Source: Novosphingobium jiangmenense
GTDB lineage: Bacteria > Pseudomonadota > Alphaproteobacteria > Sphingomonadales > Sphingomonadaceae
Length of the DNA: 64,000 bases
NCBI RefSeq assembly: GCF_015694345.1
Contig: NZ_JADQDC010000002.1
Location: 310,001 to 374,000, forward strand
Reading direction: 5' to 3'
In this document: positions 27,812 through 37,720 of the stretch, piece after piece
How positions within the stretch are numbered: position 1 is the first letter of the stretch
Layout of the letters: each line of letters begins with the position of its first letter
Program-made: the position numbers and the translations under genes
Notes under the pieces: generated by a model
Database searches by the model: none
Seen by the model: only the letters and a program-made list of their open reading frames with translations
What the model was told of the DNA's origin: nothing

Positions 27812-29890
27812 ATGCGGCAGAAGCTGCCGGTGACATCGGCAATCCTGACCAACCGGTTCGAGCGGCGAACTTTCGTGCTTGGCGCACTGCAGGGCGGGGT
27901 TGGCCTGCTTCTGGCGGCGCGACTGGGCTATCTCGCCGTTGCCCAGAACGAGAAGTACCAGGCGGCGTCCGAGAGCAACCGGGTCAACCTTACGCTGATA
28001 CCGCCACGGCGCGGTTGGGTGCTCGACCGCTTTGGCAACGCACTCGCCGCTAATCGCGCAGACTTTCGCGTCGACCTCATCCCCGATCGCGTCGACGATC
28101 CCGACAAGACGATGGCGACGCTCGCAGGCCTGCTTTCGCTGCCGCCCGACAAGGTGCGCGACATCCGCGACAAGCTCGACAAGGCTCGCGGGTTCCAGCC
28201 CGTCGAAGTGGCATCGAGCCTTGATTGGGACAAGTTTGCTGCGGTGAGCGTTAGACTGCCCGAATTGCCGGGCGTGATTCCGCAGCGGGGCTATTCACGG
28301 TACTATCCGGCAGGAGCTTCGGTAGGCCATCTCGTTGGTTATGTCGGTGCGGCGTCGGCCGAAGACTACGAAAAGGAGCGCAATCCGCTTCTGATCACGC
28401 CGGGCTTCAAGATCGGCAAGGACGGTCTTGAGAAGCACTTCGAAGCGCGCTTGCGCGGCGTGCCGGGAGCGCGCCGCGTGGAGGCCACGGCATCTGGCCG
28501 CATCGTGCGGGACCTTGGCACCCGCGAAGACGTACCAGGCAAGCCAATCGCGTTGACGATCAATGCCGGGCTTCAGGACTATGCGGCGCGCCGCATCGGT
28601 CTGGAGTCCGGCTCGGTCGTGGTGATGGACTGCGAGACCGGCGATATTCTCGCCATGGCCTCGATGCCGAGTTTCGATCCGAACAGCTTCTCGGACGGCA
28701 TCGGCCGCGTCGAATGGAAGATGCTGTCCGAGGACGACCACGTACCGTTGCGCAACAAGGTGCTGCGCGGCCTTTACCCGCCGGGTTCGACGGTAAAGCC
28801 GATGGTCGCGCTGTCGTTTCTGGAAGCTGGTCTCGACCCCAATGCTAGCGTCGGATGCGCTGGTGGCCTCCGTGTGGGCAACCGCGTGTTCCATTGCTGG
28901 AACCGTCGCGGCCATGGCTCGGTCGACATGGCCAAGGGCATCTACCAATCGTGCGACGTGTACTTCTACCACTTCGCGCAGCAGATCGGGATGGACAAGA
29001 TCGCTGCAATGGCGCGCAGGCTGGGACTGGGGCAGGAATTCCCGATGCCCTATCCCGGCCAGTCCTACGGCACCGTGCCCGATCCGGCGTGGAAGCTGCG
29101 CAAGTACAAGAAGGAGTGGGCGGTTTACGACACCGTCAACGCCACCATCGGGCAAGGCTACATGCTGGTGAACCCTCTGCAACAGGCGGTGATGGCTTCG
29201 CGGATCGCTTCGGGGCGCCAGGTGATGCCGAAGCTGCTGCTGGACCGGAATGCGCCGCCGGTGAAGTCCATGGGTTTCTCGCAGGAGCACCTCGACTACA
29301 TCCACGCGGCGATGAGCGAAGTGGTCAACGGACGCGGGACAGCTGGCAAGGCGCGCATTCCGGTCGACAACGTGCTGCTGGCGGGCAAGACCGGGACGGC
29401 GCAGGTCGTCGGCCTCAACATCGCCAATGGCAAGAGCGGCGCTTGGAAGTACCGCGACCACGGGCACTTCATCTGCTTCGCGCCGTTCGACAAGCCCAAG
29501 TATGCCTGCGCCGTGGTGATCGAGCATGGCGGCGGATCGGGCGCAGCCTATCCGATTGCGCGCGACGTGATGACCTACATCTTCGCCCCGGACAAGGCGA
29601 TGGCCGTACTGGAGGAGTTCGAGAAGCAGTGGGGCGGCAACGTGCAACAGCGCATGGCCGCCCGCTACAACAGCTTTGCGGCGAAGTATGGCGAGTCTGC
29701 ACCCAAGCCGGTGCCGGACGACGAGGATCTGACCGAGCAGGTCGAGGAGGGGCGCAAGCCGGCCGAAGAGCCGGCGACTGCGCAGACCGACGCTGCAGCA
29801 CCTCCCCCCGAGCCTGAACAGCCTGCCCCCGCGGTTGCCGCACCGCCACCGCCTGCCCCTCCGGCCACCGCGCCAGCAGGAGGCCAGTGA
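27812..29890 (+). CDS. mrdA: Penicillin-binding protein 2
   Basis: 692 aa from the ATG at 27812. A membrane anchor at about residues 19-41, a dimerisation/pedestal domain (PPRRGWVLDRFGNALAAN), and a transpeptidase domain with active-site S326-TVK (PGSTVKPMVAL) and KTGTAQV. It cross-links peptidoglycan during elongation with RodA as glycosyltransferase. After about residue 630 there is a long acidic, Pro/Ala-rich tail (PEPEQPAPAVAAPPPP) not needed for the fold, common in sphingomonads. The stop overlaps the rodA start. Confidence 0.96.
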   Translation: MRQKLPVTSAILTNRFERRTFVLGALQGGVGLLLAARLGYLAVAQNEKYQAASESNRVNLTLIPPRRGWVLDRFGNALAANRADFRVDLIPDRVDDPDKTMATLAGLLSLPPDKVRDIRDKLDKARGFQPVEVASSLDWDKFAAVSVRLPELPGVIPQRGYSRYYPAGASVGHLVGYVGAASAEDYEKERNPLLITPGFKIGKDGLEKHFEARLRGVPGARRVEATASGRIVRDLGTREDVPGKPIALTINAGLQDYAARRIGLESGSVVVMDCETGDILAMASMPSFDPNSFSDGIGRVEWKMLSEDDHVPLRNKVLRGLYPPGSTVKPMVALSFLEAGLDPNASVGCAGGLRVGNRVFHCWNRRGHGSVDMAKGIYQSCDVYFYHFAQQIGMDKIAAMARRLGLGQEFPMPYPGQSYGTVPDPAWKLRKYKKEWAVYDTVNATIGQGYMLVNPLQQAVMASRIASGRQVMPKLLLDRNAPPVKSMGFSQEHLDYIHAAMSEVVNGRGTAGKARIPVDNVLLAGKTGTAQVVGLNIANGKSGAWKYRDHGHFICFAPFDKPKYACAVVIEHGGGSGAAYPIARDVMTYIFAPDKAMAVLEEFEKQWGGNVQQRMAARYNSFAAKYGESAPKPVPDDEDLTEQVEEGRKPAEEPATAQTDAAAPPPEPEQPAPAVAAPPPPAPPATAPAGGQ

Positions 29891-31005
29891 TGCCAAGAGC
29901 CTACGTCCCTGCAGCCATCGCCCGTCAGCCCTGGGGCGTATTGCTTCCGCTCATGGCTCTCGTCAGCTTTGGCGCTGCGGTGCTGGATTCGGCGGCTGGT
30001 GGACGCTTCGAGACGTGGTCGATGTCGCACTTGCTGCGCTTTGTCGTGTTCCTGATCATGGCCATGGTCATCGCGCGGTTGCCGCAGGAACTGTTCCGCA
30101 AGATGGCGCTGCCGGTTTACGGGGTGCTGTGCCTGCTGCTGGTGCTGGTGGAACTGATCGGCGGGATTGGCGGCGGGAGCCAGCGCTGGCTCAACCTCGG
30201 GTTCATGACGCTGCAGCCTTCGGAGCTGATGAAGCCCGGCATCGTGCTGGTGCTGGCGTGGTTCTATTCGGTGCTGCCGATCGGGGAGACGCAGAGCTGG
30301 CGGGCGCTGTTTCCGGCGGCGGTGCTGCTGGGCATTCCGGCGGGGCTTGTCATGCTGCAGCCGGACCTCGGAACAGGCCTCGCCATCAGTTTCGGTGCGG
30401 TCGTCGTGATGTTCCTGGCGGGCCTTCCGCTGCGCTGGTTTCTTGGCGCAGGCGCGGCTGGCCTGGTGGCGGCCCCCCTCGCCTTCTTCTTCCTGCTGCA
30501 TGATTATCAGCGCAACCGCGTGCTGGTGTTTCTCGATCCGGAAAGCGATCCGCTGGGCACCGGCTATCACATCACCCAGTCAAAGATCGCCATCGGCTCT
30601 GGTGGGCTGATCGGAAAAGGTTTCGGCAACGGATCGCAAAGCCATCTCAACTACCTGCCTGAATCGCACACCGACTTCGTGTTCGCGACCATGGCCGAGG
30701 AATGGGGGATGCTTGGCGGACTGTTCGTGCTCGTCGTGTTCTGGCTGATCTTCCGCTGGGGCCTGAAGGTCGCCCGCAACGCCCCAGACCGCTTCTCGCG
30801 CCTGCTTGCGGCGGGCATGACCATGACCATCTTTTTCTACATGTGCATCAACCTGATGATGGTCATGGGCCTGGCGCCCGTGGTCGGCATCCCGCTACCG
30901 TGGATGAGCCATGGCGGCTCTTCGATGATGACCAACATGATCTGCGTCGGCACGATCATGGCCGTGGAACGGTGGAGCCGCGCCGGTCCGCGAAGCCTGT
31001 CCTGA
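29890..31005 (+). CDS. rodA: Peptidoglycan glycosyltransferase RodA
   Basis: 371 aa, SEDS family, about ten membrane helices. Signatures are GGSQRWLNLGFMTLQPSELMK, LQPDLGTGLAI, YLPESHTDFVFATMAEEWG and GIPLPWMSHGGSSMM. It polymerises lipid II together with PBP2. Last gene of the shape operon, starting in a TGATG overlap with mrdA. Confidence 0.96.
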   Translation: MPRAYVPAAIARQPWGVLLPLMALVSFGAAVLDSAAGGRFETWSMSHLLRFVVFLIMAMVIARLPQELFRKMALPVYGVLCLLLVLVELIGGIGGGSQRWLNLGFMTLQPSELMKPGIVLVLAWFYSVLPIGETQSWRALFPAAVLLGIPAGLVMLQPDLGTGLAISFGAVVVMFLAGLPLRWFLGAGAAGLVAAPLAFFFLLHDYQRNRVLVFLDPESDPLGTGYHITQSKIAIGSGGLIGKGFGNGSQSHLNYLPESHTDFVFATMAEEWGMLGGLFVLVVFWLIFRWGLKVARNAPDRFSRLLAAGMTMTIFFYMCINLMMVMGLAPVVGIPLPWMSHGGSSMMTNMICVGTIMAVERWSRAGPRSLS

Positions 31006-31083
31006 AAAACGCAAAATTGGGGCTTGGCAGGGCCGATAAAATCGTTATTGGGGCGGCTCCCGAACGGGAATGCCTGATGGCAT

Positions 31084-31159
<76 letters not shown>

Positions 31160-31205
31160 CCATCGCTTTTCCCTCGCCGCCACCAAGCGGCTTCTTGACG
31201 GGTAC

Positions 31206-31281
<76 letters not shown>

Positions 31282-31361
31282 TCCTCCACCTCTCCCTAAC
31301 GCCAATTACCGCCGCGATTTTCCACGCCTAGACCTCCTGCACAACGAACAGGAGAGTGTGC

Positions 31362-31703
31362 ATGGAGCGGGTTACGCTGTGGGGCTGGATCGATTTCGAA
31401 GGGAAGGATGCCGCCGAGATTGTACGTGGTGGCGCGCAATACATTCTACCCACTTACGAGGAGCCGGGCTGCATCCACTATGTCTGGAACGCGGATCCGC
31501 TCAAGCCGGATCGTATCTGGGTCTACGAGGAATGGGAAACCGTAGGCGCTTTGGCAGATCACCTTGCCGGACCGCTCTATCGCGCGATGGCTGGCTACTT
31601 GGCCGACGCCGGCATGACTGGCGCCGAGGTCGACAAGTATCTCGCTGTGCGCAAGCAGCCGGTCTACGACGGATCGGGCCTTCCCAAGGCGTCATTCGAT
31701 TGA
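31362..31703 (+). CDS. Antibiotic biosynthesis monooxygenase (ABM)-domain protein
   Basis: 113 aa from the ATG at 31362, with GGAG 7 bp upstream; a GTG at 31356 is in frame. A single dimeric alpha-beta ABM fold: VTLWGWIDFEGKDAA, EEPGCIHYVWNADPLKPDRIWVYEEW in part, and LADHLAGPLYRAM. ABM proteins are usually small homodimeric oxygenases or quinone-metabolising enzymes; the substrate cannot be told. It is a monocistronic gene, convergent with the TonB receptor. Confidence 0.85.
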   Translation: MERVTLWGWIDFEGKDAAEIVRGGAQYILPTYEEPGCIHYVWNADPLKPDRIWVYEEWETVGALADHLAGPLYRAMAGYLADAGMTGAEVDKYLAVRKQPVYDGSGLPKASFD

Positions 31704-31710
31704 GTTGACC

Positions 31711-31744
31711 ATAAAAAGCGCCGGAACCCGCTGGGTCCCGGCGC
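31711..31744 (-). terminator. Terminator between the ABM gene and the TonB receptor
   Basis: GCGCCGG-a-ACCC (31718-31729), loop GCT, GGGT-c-CCGGCGC (31733-31744). On the minus strand it is followed by TTTTTATGG, a good terminator for the receptor gene; on the plus strand only AAGGTTTTC follows, weaker. Confidence 0.75.
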
Positions 31745-31775
31745 AAGGTTTTCGCGTCTGGTTCGACGTCGAAGA

Positions 31776-34706
31776 TCAGAACTTGAAGCCGGCGGCGACG
31801 CCGTAGCGACGCGGTTCCAGCGTGAAGATATTGGTGAACAGACCGGAAGACTGGTCGGTCACGTAGAGACCGGTCGTGGCGTTGTTGTTGGTGATGTTCT
31901 GGATGTAGCCCCGGAGGTACCAGCGGTCTTCCTTGCCGTTCAGCTGGATCTGGGCGTTCATGACCGAATAGCCCTTGATCCGGTTGATGTTGCCGTTGAA
32001 GATCGTGCCGTAGCTCTCGCCGGTGTAATTGATGTCGAAGCGCGGCACGATCGTCATGTCGCCCATTTCCAGCGTGTACTGGATACCGGCCGACCACTTG
32101 AACTCGGGCGCCTGCGGCAGTTCGTTGCCCTTTACGTTCTTTTCGATGCCCGAGCTGACCCGGATGCCACCGAAGGCTGCACCTGCGGCACCGGCAGCCT
32201 GCGCTGCAAGAGCGCCGCAGATGGAAAACGCGCCGGTCGTGTTTGTGCCGGGGATCGGGGTCGTGGGTCGCAGACCAATGCCCGCATTGATGGCGTTGAC
32301 GAAACCATTCGCCGCCGCCGCACTGGCACCGGTAACGGCGCAGTTCGAACCGAGCGTGATGTCCTTGATGATCACCGTATCGGAGCGGCCCGCCGAGACA
32401 TCGCGGGTATCGACGAAGAACTGATCCCCGACCACCTTGGTCTTGAGGTAGCTGGCCGACATGTTGACCAGCAGGTTGCGGGTCGGCGCCATGATGGCTT
32501 CGGCCTCGACGCCGTAGATGTTGGCATCGATGTTGTCGTTGACCGAGGTACGCGCGGTGATGCGGCTGAGCTGAAGGTCCTTGTAGCGGTAGTAGAACGC
32601 CGAGAGGTTCAGCTGTAGCGCACCGAAGCGGTTCTTCGAACCGATTTCGAAGGCATCGACCGATTCAGGCTTGAAAGAGTCATTGACCGAACCGACCGAG
32701 AGCGGCGGGTTGATGCCGCCCGACTTGTAGCCACGCGAGTAGGAAAGGTAGACGAGGTTGTCAGGAGTGATCTGGTAATCGAGCACTGCACGACCGGTGA
32801 AGCGACCGAAGCTTACCGAGCGCTCCTGGAACGGCTGAACGCCTGCTGTCCCCTTGTCGAAGTCAGCCGTGGCGTAGTTGAGGGCTTTCTCAAGCGATTC
32901 CGCACCGACGACGGCGTAGATCGCATTACCACCGGCAAATTCGCTCGACAGACCGTCGCTGAGCAAGGTGGTTCGAGCCCGGGTGAACTTCTTGTCGTGG
33001 TTGTAGCGAAGGCCGAGAGTCAGCTTAACCTTGTCGTTGAACTTGAAGTAGGTCTCGCCGAAGATGCCGTAGCTGTCGAGAATACCCTTGTCGGTATTGC
33101 TGCGGAAGAACGGCGAAGGACGGAACACAGCCTGGGGTCCGAACGCGCCGGTGCTTGCAGCAGCAGCGCCGAGGAGACCGGCAGCGTAATCTAGTCCAAA
33201 CGAGTTGACGTAGTAGCTGTTGTTGGTCGTCACGCCGCGAAGGTAGTTCGCGCCGATCAGGAAGTTGAACATTCCGTCGAAGTCGGAGTCGATGTGCGCT
33301 TCACCGGCGTACTGCTGGTAGGTCTGGCTGGATTCATCGAAATCGAGCGAGGTGTTGGCGCAGATTGCCTTGTTACCGGCACCGTAGACGCCGACGTTGT
33401 TCGGGTCGATGTCGGACTGGCAGATCTTGCCGGTCGGGCCGTTCGGGATCAGACGCGCCGCGATCGGTGCGAAAGCAAAGCCGAGAGCCGGGTTCTGGGC
33501 GAAAGCAGCGAGCGCAAACAGGCCCGGATTGCCGACGAGGCTCCGCTCGACAGCAAGGTTGTAGTCAGTGCGGCTGCGAACCTCGTTGCGCGAGTATCCT
33601 GCGGTGACGTTAAGCGTCAGGCCTTCGCCAAGCGACTGCTGCAGCTTGCCCTGGTAGACCTCTTCCTCGGCGAAATAGGTGGGCAGATAGTCGATGTTGA
33701 CGGTGCGGACGTCGGCAGGATTGACCGCGCCCGAGAAGTTGTCGCCATCATCGGCGTAGATGCTGCCCAGCCCGAGCGGACGGAATGCCGGCGAGACGGC
33801 GATCCCCAAGAACTCGCGCGAAGAGAGAAGCGCGGCCAGCGTGGAGTCCGCATTGGTCGTTTCATTGGCGAGCTTGTCGGGCAAGCATCCGAGAACGCCG
33901 GTCGGATCACGATGGCAGAGCTGCTTCTGAACGCGGCTGCGGCTGTCGTTCTCGCGGAAATAGTAGGCCGAGAGATCGATCGTGGTGTCCGGGCTCGGCT
34001 CCCAGCGCAGCGAGCCACGCAGCGCGTACATGTCGCGACCGTCAATGCGGCTGTTGGTGCCGATGTTGTAGGTGTAACCGTCGCGGCGGTTGTACATGCC
34101 CGACACGCGCACGCCGAGCGTTTCGCCGAGCGGCACGTTGAGCATCCCTTTGACGCGGACCGAGTTGTACTTGCCGTAATCAGCTTCGCCAGCCGCGCCG
34201 AACCCGGAAAGGTCGGGCTTGGCGGTGATGATGTTGACCACGCCCGACGTCGCGTTGCGACCGAACAGGGTGCCCTGAGGCCCGCGCAAGACTTCGATGC
34301 GTTCGAGGTCGAAGAACTCGGTTTCGAACAGGCGGCTGGAGACCATCGGCATGTCGTTGAGGTGAATGCCGGTCGCCGCGTCGCACGAGACGCCGACGCA
34401 AAGATCGCCGATGCCGCGAATGGTAAAGCTGGACGACGTGAAGTTCGTCTTGGTGAAAGTGACGTTCGGCAGCGAGAGCTGCAGGTCGGAAGAGTTCTGG
34501 ATCTGCTGCTTGGTCAGGTTTTCGGCAGAGAAGGCGGAGACCGCGATCGGCACGTCCTGAAGCGACTGCGCCTGGCGCTGTGCCGTAACGATGATTTCCT
34601 GCAGACCGACGCCTTCATCGGCGGACTGCGGTGCATTCTGGGCGAAAACCGGTGTTGCGACGGCTGCGGCGCACACGCCCGCAAGCAGGGAAAGCTTGCC
34701 CCTCAT
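31776..34706 (-). CDS. TonB-dependent outer-membrane receptor
   Basis: 976 aa from the ATG at 34706. Signal peptide ending TPVFAQ, TonB-box-like QEIIVTAQR near residue 40, plug domain (DVPIAVSAFSAENL ... IRGIGDLCVGVSCDAATGIHLN in part), then a 22-strand barrel ending in the aromatic FKF. The plug has two Cys close together (CVGVSC), and further Cys pairs occur in extracellular loops (LCHRDPTGVLGC). This is the large sphingomonad receptor type, often for organic nutrients rather than iron; the ligand is unknown. Next to it are an ABM protein and, divergently, ribH. Confidence 0.95.
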   Translation of the reverse strand: MRGKLSLLAGVCAAAVATPVFAQNAPQSADEGVGLQEIIVTAQRQAQSLQDVPIAVSAFSAENLTKQQIQNSSDLQLSLPNVTFTKTNFTSSSFTIRGIGDLCVGVSCDAATGIHLNDMPMVSSRLFETEFFDLERIEVLRGPQGTLFGRNATSGVVNIITAKPDLSGFGAAGEADYGKYNSVRVKGMLNVPLGETLGVRVSGMYNRRDGYTYNIGTNSRIDGRDMYALRGSLRWEPSPDTTIDLSAYYFRENDSRSRVQKQLCHRDPTGVLGCLPDKLANETTNADSTLAALLSSREFLGIAVSPAFRPLGLGSIYADDGDNFSGAVNPADVRTVNIDYLPTYFAEEEVYQGKLQQSLGEGLTLNVTAGYSRNEVRSRTDYNLAVERSLVGNPGLFALAAFAQNPALGFAFAPIAARLIPNGPTGKICQSDIDPNNVGVYGAGNKAICANTSLDFDESSQTYQQYAGEAHIDSDFDGMFNFLIGANYLRGVTTNNSYYVNSFGLDYAAGLLGAAAASTGAFGPQAVFRPSPFFRSNTDKGILDSYGIFGETYFKFNDKVKLTLGLRYNHDKKFTRARTTLLSDGLSSEFAGGNAIYAVVGAESLEKALNYATADFDKGTAGVQPFQERSVSFGRFTGRAVLDYQITPDNLVYLSYSRGYKSGGINPPLSVGSVNDSFKPESVDAFEIGSKNRFGALQLNLSAFYYRYKDLQLSRITARTSVNDNIDANIYGVEAEAIMAPTRNLLVNMSASYLKTKVVGDQFFVDTRDVSAGRSDTVIIKDITLGSNCAVTGASAAAANGFVNAINAGIGLRPTTPIPGTNTTGAFSICGALAAQAAGAAGAAFGGIRVSSGIEKNVKGNELPQAPEFKWSAGIQYTLEMGDMTIVPRFDINYTGESYGTIFNGNINRIKGYSVMNAQIQLNGKEDRWYLRGYIQNITNNNATTGLYVTDQSSGLFTNIFTLEPRRYGVAAGFKF

Positions 34707-35082
34707 TGTCAGACCTCTCTCTCCAGCGGCCCCCGTCATTGATCGCGGGTGGCCTGGAGGACAGGACATAACTTCAGCAATTCTTTGTCAACCGGATAAT
34801 TAAAAATACGGCATTCCGTAGGGGAAGCTGGTTGCATGCGCGACCAAATCATCGACGTTTCGCATGAAAACGCATCACATCATGATGCGCGCGCAACGAT
34901 ACTGACAACACCATGATGTCAAACTTGACAGATCATGGCAATAAAAACGGACGCTCTGCGAATCAGTCAGCCGCGCTTTCGACATCCGGATGCATGCGGA
35001 AGGCCATGGCCATCGCGGTTGAGTGCCACTAAGGGAACCGCTGCAACCGTATCAGTTCCGCAGTATTCGAGGACCAAGTGAC
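34707..35082. other. Divergent intergenic region, TonB receptor / ribH
   Basis: 376 bp with no gene, more A/T-rich than its surroundings. It must hold both promoters. The palindrome CATCATGATG (34878-34887) recurs with one change as CACCATGATG (34909-34918), 31 bp away (about three helical turns), with a further GATCATGG at 34931; this looks like a repeated regulator-binding site. I see no FMN riboswitch in front of ribH. No strong -35/-10 pair is evident. Confidence 0.6.
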
Positions 35083-35502
35083 ATGGCGAAGTTTCTGATC
35101 GTCGAAGCCCGTTTCTACGACCATCTCAACGATATGCTCGTTGCCGGCGCCAAGGCTGCCCTGAAAGCTGCAGGTCATTCGGCTGAAGTCGTGACCGTTC
35201 CCGGCGCGCTGGAGATTCCCGGCGCGATCGCTCTGGCCGACCAGTCAGGAGACTATGACGGCTATGTCGCGATCGGCGTCGTCATCCGCGGCGAGACCTA
35301 TCACTTCGAAATCGTTGCCGGAGAAAGCGCGCGCGGCATCATGGCCCTGACGATGGACGGGATGGCCATCGGCAACGGCATTCTCACGGTCGAGAACGAA
35401 GCGCAGGCTCTGGTCCGCGCCGACCCGGCGCAGAAGGACAAGGGTGGCGAGGCGGCCAAGGCTGCAGTGGCCCTCCTCGCCTTGCGCGAACGCTGGACCT
35501 GA
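35083..35502 (+). CDS. ribH: 6,7-dimethyl-8-ribityllumazine synthase
   Basis: 139 aa from the ATG at 35083, with GAGGA upstream. Condenses the ribityl-pyrimidine with dihydroxybutanone phosphate in riboflavin synthesis. Motifs: [27 protein letters not shown] and [23 protein letters not shown], the last with the catalytic His region. Short RibH typical of alphaproteobacteria. It is isolated from other rib genes in this window. Confidence 0.95.
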   Translation: MAKFLIVEARFYDHLNDMLVAGAKAALKAAGHSAEVVTVPGALEIPGAIALADQSGDYDGYVAIGVVIRGETYHFEIVAGESARGIMALTMDGMAIGNGILTVENEAQALVRADPAQKDKGGEAAKAAVALLALRERWT

Positions 35503-35518
35503 AGCCCAGGGTCAGGAC

Positions 35519-36043
35519 CTAGAGAGGCGCGCAGGAATCGCCCCGGCGCGCCTTGTCGGCCACCTCGAACGCGGCTTGCGTCGGCGCCAGCCTGCGGTCG
35601 AGGATGATGCCTCGGGTCGTCGGGGTGTAGATTACGGGGTCATCCCCCGGGTGCACCAGTTTGCGCTCCTTCTGGAGGATGAACCGGATGCCTTGCGGAC
35701 TGTGGATGGAATCCATGACCGCGACATTGTCGGTGTTCCCGGCGAAGACCGATACCGACACGTAACCCCCGCCCGGGGTTGCCGGCACATCGACGAGGAT
35801 CGGTCCCTTCGACAGATCGTATACGCAGCTGGCATAGGCCAGGTCTGGTGACGGCCTTACCACCCAGCGCGAGGCCGAGGTCGTACGGTCCGAAAAGCGG
35901 AACGCGTTGATGAGCTTGCCGTCCTCGGACAGCTTGCTCATCGCCAGATGCATGATGGCGTTCGGTGCTGCCAGTATCGTGCCCACATGCCCGACGCCGA
36001 CGGCTGCGACGAAAGCCAGCAGATAGCGCAGTCCCGGCTTCAT
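35519..36043 (-). CDS. DUF1254-domain protein, membrane-anchored
   Basis: 174 aa from the ATG at 36043, inside an ATGA overlap with the preceding gene. An N-terminal hydrophobic segment (YLLAFVAAVGVGHVGTILAA) is followed by a single domain with PDLAYASCVYDLSKGPILVDVP and GGYVSVSVFAGNTDNVAV, matching DUF1254. This domain normally pairs with DUF1214, encoded directly upstream. Function not established. Last gene of a four-gene operon. Confidence 0.8.
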   Translation of the reverse strand: MKPGLRYLLAFVAAVGVGHVGTILAAPNAIMHLAMSKLSEDGKLINAFRFSDRTTSASRWVVRPSPDLAYASCVYDLSKGPILVDVPATPGGGYVSVSVFAGNTDNVAVMDSIHSPQGIRFILQKERKLVHPGDDPVIYTPTTRGIILDRRLAPTQAAFEVADKARRGDSCAPL

Positions 36044-36639
36044 TGCGGTTCTCCGCAGGATAGGCGTTCGACCTTGGGGAAAGCGATCGTCCCGAAGTCC
36101 CGCTGGGCTTGCTCGGACGGATTGTAGATCCGCAAGGTCAAGTCGAAGTTGCCGGCCTTGCGAGTAGAAAGCCATGGCATTGCGGGATTCCGCGCTGGTC
36201 CGGCTTCGGCTTCCCAAGCGCCGCTTGCATCGGGCCGGACTTCGGATGCGTCGACGGACAGTGCATCGTCCGAGTTCTGCGGAAGGTAGTCATCGGCCGC
36301 GTAGGCGGTGATCGACCACCAGCGTCCCGGCAATGGTCCGCCTGAAAGCCGGTAATGACAGCCTTCGCGCAATGGCTCGCCCAGATCGTCGACTTTGCGC
36401 GTGAAATAGATTGCCTGGCTGCGGTTGAGCGCAAGCAGGCCGGTCAGCGCCACGCGCGCCCTTAGCAGGGGGCCAGCCTCGCTCGATCCTGTCACGCGAC
36501 TGCCGGCCCAGCCCATGTGCTCCTCGCTGCCCATGCCGAAGTGCTTCATCGAGACGAATGCCGACGCTGCGCCGACCGCAAGGCCAAGCGCAACCACGCC
36601 CGCAAATCTGATAGCCGCCTTCCGCGCGCTAGCCGGCAT
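36040..36639 (-). CDS. DUF1214-domain protein, membrane-anchored
   Basis: 199 aa. N-terminal membrane segment (FAGVVALGLAVGAASAFV), then DUF1214 with AIYFTRKVDDLGEPL, CHYRLSGGPLPGRWWSITAYAADDY (in part) and a C-terminal FDLTLRIYNPSEQA motif. DUF1214 and DUF1254 are often two halves of one protein; here they are separate and both anchored, with a 4-bp overlap. The start overlaps the preceding gene by 11 bp. Confidence 0.82.
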   Translation of the reverse strand: MPASARKAAIRFAGVVALGLAVGAASAFVSMKHFGMGSEEHMGWAGSRVTGSSEAGPLLRARVALTGLLALNRSQAIYFTRKVDDLGEPLREGCHYRLSGGPLPGRWWSITAYAADDYLPQNSDDALSVDASEVRPDASGAWEAEAGPARNPAMPWLSTRKAGNFDLTLRIYNPSEQAQRDFGTIAFPKVERLSCGEPQ

Positions 36640-37720
36640 CGAAGTACTCCTTCAGCCCCCATGGCTCGTAAGGCCCGATCACCAGTTGCTCGAACCCGCC
36701 GATGCCGGTTTCGCCATCGCTGGTGGTGACGCGCGAGATCATCTGTACGTGAAGGTTCTCGAGGCTTGGGGCCATCGGATCGAGCGTCGCCAGCAGGAGG
36801 TCTTCCCGCTCGACCGCCAGCACGCCGTGGTGCAGGCCATGCCCCCATTTCGGGCTGGTATAGCCCAAGCCGCGCATCTGGAATCGCACCAAGGGCTCGA
36901 ACGTGACTTCGAGCGGGCCTTCGGGGCGTTGCACTGTCAGCGTGCCACCGGCCGGCCAGCGCGTCCCCGGCTGCATGGGAGACGACAGGGTGCAAGAGGG
37001 CGTTTCGTAGAACCCATCATGCCCTGCCCCGTCGGGCGCAATCACCGCCCGCGTGTTCCAGGGCGCGCCGTGGCGATCTGCGTTGACGTGAAAGAACAGG
37101 CTGCGATCCGGCAGATTGACCGGGGTCCATTGCCAGAAAAAGCTGCTGACCACCCCGTGGCCGTGCGGCTGGGCATCCGATGTGCCGACCGGACGCACGC
37201 CCCAGCTGCGGTCTCGCGTCCCGCACGTGCCGGGCGCAAGGTCGATACGTTTGCCGTCGACCTCGATCCAGCCGGTGTAGTGGCCGTTCTGAGTGAGGCG
37301 CGTGTAGTCCATGAACGTGCGCGGACCGATGCGGTAGGTAAAGCGCGGTTCCTCGATCGGGAAGGCGCGGCCGGTGAAGGTCAACTCGGCATTCAGCCCT
37401 TCCCCGCTGACCTTGACGCGAAGGACCCTGAGCGGCTCGACGACTTCGATGCTGATGGGGCCTACGGTGAGGTCAAACCGCTCCATCTGCAGTTCGCGCG
37501 AGGCGTGGAGATTGTGCTGAACGCCGTCGCGGATGCACGAGAAATGCGCATCGGCTACATTGAGATGCGGATAGATGCCGAAGGCGACCGCGAAGAAGCC
37601 GGAGCCATCAGGCGCGTAGCCGTTGAAGAAGTAGCGATCGTAGAAGTTCCGGTCGGTTCCGGCATAGGCCACCGGCTCCGGCGTCTGGTGGAGCGGAAAA
37701 TCATCACCTTTGGTCAGCAT
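36629..37720 (-). CDS. Conserved protein, CrtC/AttH lipocalin-like
   Basis: 363 aa without signal peptide. It starts HQTPEPVAYAGTDRNFYDRYFFNGY and contains DYTRLTQNGHYTGWIEVDGKRI, CGTRDRSWGVRPVG and a HGVVSSFFWQWTPVNL segment. The D-R-S-W-G-x-R and Y-F-F-N-G-Y patterns recall the double lipocalin fold of CrtC (hydroxyneurosporene synthase) and AttH, seen in sphingomonads next to kinase-like genes. A lipid or terpenoid ligand is possible, but this is inference. It begins in the stop codon of the kinase-like gene. Confidence 0.7.
   Translation of the reverse strand: MLTKGDDFPLHQTPEPVAYAGTDRNFYDRYFFNGYAPDGSGFFAVAFGIYPHLNVADAHFSCIRDGVQHNLHASRELQMERFDLTVGPISIEVVEPLRVLRVKVSGEGLNAELTFTGRAFPIEEPRFTYRIGPRTFMDYTRLTQNGHYTGWIEVDGKRIDLAPGTCGTRDRSWGVRPVGTSDAQPHGHGVVSSFFWQWTPVNLPDRSLFFHVNADRHGAPWNTRAVIAPDGAGHDGFYETPSCTLSSPMQPGTRWPAGGTLTVQRPEGPLEVTFEPLVRFQMRGLGYTSPKWGHGLHHGVLAVEREDLLLATLDPMAPSLENLHVQMISRVTTSDGETGIGGFEQLVIGPYEPWGLKEYFDAG

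Noticed and set aside
33294-34742. 482-codon plus-strand frame within the TonB receptor
   Set aside because: Antisense to conserved plug and barrel sequence; composition typical of a shadow.
34770-35082. FMN riboswitch before ribH
   Set aside because: The conserved AGGG...GGGTGAAATTCCC-type blocks are absent.
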